The notes under the pieces are model-generated. The model made no database searches and had not been told where the DNA came from. It saw only the letters and a program-made list of their open reading frames with translations. Both the position numbers and the translations under genes were made by a program. A stretch of 64,000 nucleotides of DNA. Origin: Trichostrongylus colubriformis. Lineage: Eukaryota > Nematoda > Chromadorea > Rhabditida > Trichostrongylidae. Location: positions 46,828,727 through 46,892,726 of the forward strand of contig OZ022259.1 of assembly GCA_963978905.1 (NCBI GenBank), given 5' to 3'. Shown here in pieces: positions 58,901 to 64,000 of the stretch; positions within the stretch are counted from its first letter, which is position 1; every line of letters begins with the position of its first letter.

Positions 58901-61900
58901 TTTCAGTAAAAAGCAGTACCATTCTCTAGAGCTCGAAAAGCTCTATCGAAACATACGCACATACAATATTTGATCTCGATGGCAGACGAGGAAGATGAAG
59001 TGTCGGGTGTGCCAATTTTTGCCTTCGGCTTACATCCTTTTAAAACCTCATAAATATTAAGCAATCGAAGGAATCGGAAAACAGGTGGTAGCGTTGGCGA
59101 AAACTTATATGAGCCTTGCCAAAAGATGAAGGGAACAATGTGAAAAACAGAGAACAAAAAAAAAACCGCGGGATTTTATTCCTCAACCCAAGATTTCTAC
59201 CATATATAACTACTTCGGACAATTGCAGACGTGAGCAAAAACAGCAAGACTGTCTTCAGGATACCCACTTCGGTCTCCTGAACTTTTTATGCGAACGAAC
59301 ATTTTGCCAGCGGAAGGAGGCGCAAAACTTTAGGCTATGCATGCAACCAAATCCCGTGAAATATGAAACATTCGAGAGTCATCCCTGGCAGCCTCTAAAT
59401 TGGATAGACTGTTGCCGATCAGTTCATTACAAGAAAAGTGCAAAAGCTCATACTAACATCTACATAGGTAAGAATTAAGACAGTGATACCAATGATATTC
59501 TTTCATTTAAGCGATCCAAATTTTTGATAGCACGTGCCAGATTTGACCCGAAACAACAACGACAAGCTTGCTATTGCATGCGCTAAGAAAAACCTGAATC
59601 GCAATGCTGGGAGGGCAATGCCTCATCACTGAGGAAAACCATTTGTGGCAATGCATGCAAAAGTTGAACTGAAAGCTTTGCATTCTCGCTAGATAAAGCA
59701 ACTCACCGAGAAATATGCTACCACTGCCAATTGATTGTAGCAATGACCTGATGACGACCATAACTGAGCAGAACGTGAGTAAAGCCTTAACATTAGAAGT
59801 CACATCGCATTTAGACGTTCGGTAGGACTTGAGCCTGATGCATGAAATCACGGAAATGCTAGCCGCACATGGCGGGGTGACGGTTGGGATTCGGGGAACA
59901 CTCTGATTCGGCTAACTCGAACTGGTGGTAGCGCGAGCGGTAGACCACGGCCATGACACTCACTTGGCGCACAACGCCTCACACGGGTGCAAAACGGTAT
60001 GGTGTAAAATGAAAGTACAAAAAGTAACGTCAATTTCCCTTGAATTAAGGCATCAATAACGCATATTTTTATTTTCAAAACTTTCCTATGTTGAACCCAT
60101 TATCTTGAAATACGGATACCCAAAGCAGTCGCGCAATGCATCAGGCTCTTGAGTAGGCCCATTACACTCACGCTCTCGATCCACTGTAGTCTTCGCTACC
60201 TTCTACCAAAGTGCGATATCGTTTCAAATCACCTAACGAGATTAGGTGTCGCGAACAGGATTTGAGGGCAGTCTGAAAATTTGCGAAGACACCAAACAGC
60301 CAAAAAGAGGAGAGTTGATGAAATAAAGCGAATTTTCGAATAGTAACAGATCAAAAAGGGCGAGAGAAAAAAAAGGATTCTGCTTATCAACATACCTTTC
60401 GTCTACCCGATTCAGCGTCGGGTGAGCTTGGCGACAGACATACGTTCCAGAAACTTTCGTTATGATCAGATTGGAAGAGTACAGCTTTATCCACATCCAC
60501 CTCTAGCTCCTTCTCATATCGTGCTATGAGGCGCTCATAGAAGGTGATGCCCTGATAAACCCTCAATCAATAAAATGTTGAATGTTAATGCATGTAAACA
60601 ATTGAACATATTCACTCCCAATAATCAAACTAGAAGCACAACCTTTAGATAATGACAGATCGTTATACTGGGCGACTAGTGGATTTTATAGCCTAGGGCA
60701 ATATAAAAATGATAAACCAAACAAAAAAAAGGAAAAGATGTAGAAATTAGTATCAAATTTCTCACCTTGTTGATCAGCAACAGCAAATGTGCACGGAAGG
60801 TCCGTGAGCTGTCCTTCGGGGAATTTGCCATCGACTTGAACACTTCAATTGGTTTGTAAAATGCCTGCTTCCACAAATGCTGCTCAAGATTCATCGAGAA
60901 TGTGAAGTAGATGTCTCGCAGCATCACATCGTAGTAGATCTCACATAAATCGCTGCTAAAATCAGATCAACACTCAAGGACCAATAAGCTCTCTTCACAA
61001 TCCCATTTATTTAGTATGATAAAGGAGGGGTTTATCTGCCATCCCTGAAAGGCAGCATTAGGGGAAATTCGGACGAAGAGTAAAATAAGTAGTGAGAGGG
61101 AAAGTCGAGATGCCTAGTAACAAGACAGTGAAGAAAAAACGGATGGAAATGGACAAAAGCCCGAGAAATAAGACTCCCCTCCCACCGTTGGTTCTGGGCG
61201 CGGACGACATTTCCATCAAGAGACGGGTAGTGCGAAAGAGATTCTCATCGGCATGTCGCCAAAAAAACAAGGAAATGTTTGAAAATACGACAACATCTAT
61301 TCCTTGGAGTGAGCTTCATGCTAAAACTGAGAAAGTGCCCCGGAATACCTTCAGTCCCCCACATATCCTTGGCCGCTCTCATCATAGCCGACACGAATCA
61401 CGTCGCTTGGAGGCGGGGCCGGTTATCGAAAGGCGGCAGCTCCTATCTGTTGCGGTGTTTCTACAGCTCGAAAGCGTGCTTGCCGCCGGGATTTCGCCAC
61501 AGATAGCCTTCTTACCCCTATAGTTTCCATGTAAATGACTTCTTTCTCAGATTTCTCAGTGACCACTCACCCCTAATGCTGTCTTTAAATAGTCATCACC
61601 GCCACCTCTCACTTGTGATAGAACGGAATAGAAACCGCTGATCGAATAGTATGCTAATATGGAACTAGGAAAAAATACAGAGAATCGCACTAAAGTTCCA
61701 AAACTCTTATTGGCAATTGTGAAATGGAGATCAAATCGCCCAGCTTAAAATCACGTCCTAACAATTCCGTCCCAGACTAGAAGAAACTTTTCCCACCTAC
61801 TCTCAATTCAACGTATGAACATCTAAAAACTGACCTCAACTGCACGATTTTCTCGGCGGCAGCAACATCTCTTTGTTGTACCTTTGTTAGTAGCGAGGTT

Positions 61901-64000
61901 ATGGTGTCGTTGATCTGAAGCACGTAGTCTCAAACATTTTTCAAGAAAAAGATTTGGAAGAAAGAAATATTAGCAAAAGATGTTCGTTCCACTCTACAAG
62001 GAATGGGGCGAACATCAAAAAGGGGAATGCAAATATTAGGCACGAAAAAAAGAAAACAAGAGTTATCAAAAATAAGTGGAAACAATAAATCCCACAGAAA
62101 CACTAGGAACCGAACTCGTTATTGTCTGACCTTCTGCATTTTCGGTCCTTGATTCCTAGCAATCTCACGGTACACTGGATAATCGGTCATTTGACGTGGT
62201 TGATGGGAGACTGAAGCTGACGTTGCAGGCATTTCCTCACTAAAACTTTAACTTATTTGTTAATTTGTTCACTTTATAAGCAGCAACAGGAGAACTAATG
62301 CTTTATATTTATGTTCTCACCACAATTACCTTATGTTAGCACCTAGTAAATTATATATGATTAGAAAAGTAACTGCTACCGACTGTGTTACACAAATCTC
62401 TCTGCACCGCTACGATCTCTGTTAGACTGCAAAAGCTCATGGTTAATCAAAATGATGGAAGCACTGCTACGGAAAAGAGGAGTATCGTCGAGATCGAGTA
62501 TGTTAGGCGATTTCAAGTATTGCTGAGACTAGAAGGCGCCAGTGTCAATGATGCCTTTGCGTTTGAGGGGTAGCATGCAGTTGATTGACATTATCTTGAG
62601 CTAGTTGTCAAATTTGTGAACGGAAAGCAACATACTGGAGGAGAGGGAACAATGTAAAAATAAAGAGAAAACACCGAAAAATGAAAAGAGCAAAGCACAA
62701 AAGGTGCATAGAAGTATTCATGTTTCAAACACGGTGAGACTCTAGCAGTCAATCTTGGATTTATAAAATCGAGGTGGGATTGCGTTTTCATGTCCTCGAT
62801 ATTTCACAACTACGTCTTTCAGAGGTTCAATTTATTCGTTTTAAGAAGATACATCGATGTTTTTGAATTTCGAACAGAGAGGAATTCCCGCTTAAACGGT
62901 AACCCCAATCACAAACAAGTAGCACTGAAAGTTTATTACTTACAATCCTAGAATTATTAGGTTTTTGAAACATTCCATATAAAACCGAAATAGAACCAAA
63001 ATACGTCATGAGTTAAATGTCATGAATCAAGTTAAAGAGATCAAAAGCTGAAAGATTGGTTTGCTGCTGTTTAAGCCGACGCAGGTTTTTAGTATCAGCT
63101 AAAGAACAATCTTAATACCAGATCTTGTAAATGAGAATCAAAGATGAAAGCCTGAGAGGAGACAAACTCTCCCTCCAAAGATCATAGAAATAATGAAAAA
63201 AAAAGATTGGAAAGGCAAGAAACCGAGGTAGATCACAATAATGTTAATATTAAATGACATAGATAAGAAGACTAATCATACTATACACCACGATACAGTA
63301 TTCACTTATTCACTTATTAGTGAGTTAGTAGCGAATGAAACGCACGAATAAAAATGTAAACAGTGCACAAATAAAAACAACAATCGCAAAAATAAAAATG
63401 AAAAAGTTTTGAAGATCACCTGTTCCGAACGGCAACACTTGTCGCAGCTGCATCATTCTTCTCTGCAGCTGTAAGTACATCGAATAAATAAATTCTAAGC
63501 TAAGGCATTTGCAGTTTCTCAGTGAATTCATCTTTCATTGGTTCTCACAGCCAGGTCATATCCAATTAATCATTGGTGAACACACCTCGCATTGCTGGAG
63601 GTTTGTATGTCTTCCTCGGTTCGTTACGTGCATGAACTCGAGTGGTGCGCGACGCCAACGGCACAGCCTCCGTCGTGCTAGGCTCTTTTCTGGGTCGTTC
63701 AATTGTTACACGTCCCGATAAACGACCACCCCTGTTCTCCTTGTGAATGTCATCACCACCACTGTATCCAGCGCTGCGCAATTTCATCATCTGTGGCGTG
63801 TCTATAATTCGAATTGATTAGTCATCACTATTTTTCACAATATCAAATAACTACGGCAAAAAGCATAGAAAAACGAAAAAATGATTAAGTGTTACTTCGC
63901 CTGGGCCAGTGTTTCTCTTCTTCGCTCTCCTCGGTTGGTGTACATTCTCCACTTGAAGGCTCACATGACTCATCAAACTCTTCTTCCACTATGCTTCCAC
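49905..64000 (-). CDS. smg-6: SMG-6 (EST1A-like), PIN-domain endonuclease of nonsense-mediated mRNA decay; 5' end beyond window
   Basis: Visible exons, 5' to 3': 63896->64000, 63586-63801, 63420-63468, 62131-62239, 61835-61914, 60766-60955, 60396-60551, 60172-60272, 59882-59958, 59707-59747, 55962-56072, 55405-55581, 55198-55277, 54948-55075, 52783-52925, 52128-52335, 51777-51895, 51476-51649, 51308-51388, 51068-51176, 50790-50992, 49905-50132. All phases match, giving about 960 residues. The EST1 14-3-3/TPR-like part includes EQHLWKQAFYKPIEVFK, RHLISLGDLKRYRTLVEG and CYNQLAVVAYFS, then RALSAGHPFQTARDRL. A charged linker (STPLTREELLEREMRKHE) leads into the PIN domain (last about 175 residues): LYLVIDTNAFIDQL, LLIPTTVMEELIDL, a NDDRILRSC block and LVLLTEDRVLNMKAM, ending FMKWAKIR. 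The three acidic PIN positions (DTN, NDD, TED) are all present, so the nuclease should be active. In the family, SMG6 cuts mRNA near premature stop codons with UPF1. A Tc1-like inverted repeat lies in the 52926-54947 intron. The 59882-59958 exon has a weak acceptor and is the least certain. Confidence 0.9.
50204..50427. mobile_element. Foldback element, GTGTACCCTTACGTCAGGAT family (copy 2)
   Basis: GGGTGTGTACCCTTACGTCA pairs with the right end GATGTAAGGCACCC. The interior (GCAGTGCGGACGAGCTAAAG, AAGCGATTAGAAGTCA) matches 13093-13323. It sits in the last intron of smg-6, between exons 50132 and 50790. Confidence 0.62.
53078..54636. mobile_element. Inverted duplication of a Tc1-like element in a smg-6 intron
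   Basis: The left end CAGTCCGTACCAAAAGTATG and the right end CATACTTTTGGTACGGACTG are flanked by TA (53076-53077, 54637-54638). The two arms (about 53078-53744 and 53970-54636) are inverted and near-identical over about 665 bp; the spacer is about 225 bp. Each arm carries the 3' part of a Tc1-like transposase reading outward: FQQDNAGFHVSHLAKA then a stop, and later ELMKAVLIAWDTTDEASLQNL. Two partial copies are therefore joined head to head. Lies between smg-6 exons 54948 and 52925. Neither transposase is complete. Confidence 0.85.
56073..59706 (-). other. smg-6: Largest visible smg-6 intron
   Basis: Flanked by donor TCG|GTGAGT (59706 side) and acceptor TTTTGCAG|GGT (56072 side), both phase 0. 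It contains the 58150-59191 foldback element and a C run near 56778. No nested gene is supported. Confidence 0.7.
58150..59191. mobile_element. Long foldback element with TTAGGTTGAGGAA-type ends
   Basis: The left end TTAGGTTGAGGAAAAAG and right end ATTCCTCAACCCAA are inverted. The similarity continues inward over more than 100 bp with decay (GTTCTCCGTTTTTAAATTGTTCCCTTC with GAAGGGAACAATGTGAAAAACAGAGAAC, in short pieces). The interior holds further inverted copies of CATCTTCCTCGTTTGCCATCGAG and CTCGATGGCAGACGAGGAAGATG segments. No transposase is seen. It lies in the big smg-6 intron 56073-59706. Confidence 0.6.
61060..61220 (-). repeat. Dispersed repeat shared with 41430-41620
   Basis: See RTNGGRGVLFLGLLSISIRF on the minus strand. 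It lies in a smg-6 intron between exons 61835 and 60955. Confidence 0.4.

Noticed and set aside
59116..59478. 120-codon plus-strand frame in the large smg-6 intron
   Set aside because: It overlaps the end of a foldback element, lacks any recognisable domain, and has no supporting splice or regulatory context.

Overview
The window is nuclear DNA from a nematode, most probably a clade V (strongylid or hookworm-like) species. The evidence is split genes with small exons and short TTTCAG-type acceptors, a probable spliced-leader acceptor directly before a start codon, three protein families conserved in animals, and a heavy load of mariner/Tc1 and foldback elements. There is no operon, bacterial or viral gene structure. 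The species call is inference.

I assembled three protein-coding genes by joining exons whose reading phase carries across each intron. (1) 8829-21135, plus strand: a SNAPC1/SNAP43-like subunit of the snRNA-activating complex, about 16 exons, with a C-terminal half rich in charged residues and SUMO-consensus sites. (2) 23645-30495, minus strand: an unidentified membrane-associated protein with a start codon, many tryptophan/aromatic-rich hydrophobic segments, an acidic tail and a C-terminus that looks like an LC3-interacting motif. (3) 49905 to beyond 64000, minus strand: SMG-6, the endonuclease of nonsense-mediated mRNA decay. Twenty-two exons are visible, covering the EST1 helical region and a complete PIN nuclease domain; the N-terminus runs off the window. 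A tRNA-Val(AAC) gene is at 44859-44931, minus strand.

The rest is repeat-rich. From 0.6 to 20 kb there is a dense set of small GC-rich foldback elements with GGGTG...CACCC-like ends. Several have clear 8-10 bp target-site duplications, which suggests non-autonomous Mutator-like elements. Mariner copies at 15.7, 18.7 and 32.1 kb all lack the middle of the transposase. A decayed mariner relative (22 kb), an RTE-like remnant (25 kb), Tc1/mariner derivatives (41.8 and 46.1 kb), a 1.56 kb near-perfect inverted Tc1-like duplication inside a smg-6 intron (53.1-54.6 kb) and a long foldback element (58.2-59.2 kb) complete the picture.

The three genes do not form a pathway. SNAPC1 acts in small nuclear RNA transcription and SMG-6 in mRNA decay; the third is unknown. 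The most interesting points are the hairpin elements, the mariner lying 8 bp from a SNAPC1 exon, the giant intronic inverted repeat in smg-6, and the unknown membrane protein. I see no clearly new multi-gene system.
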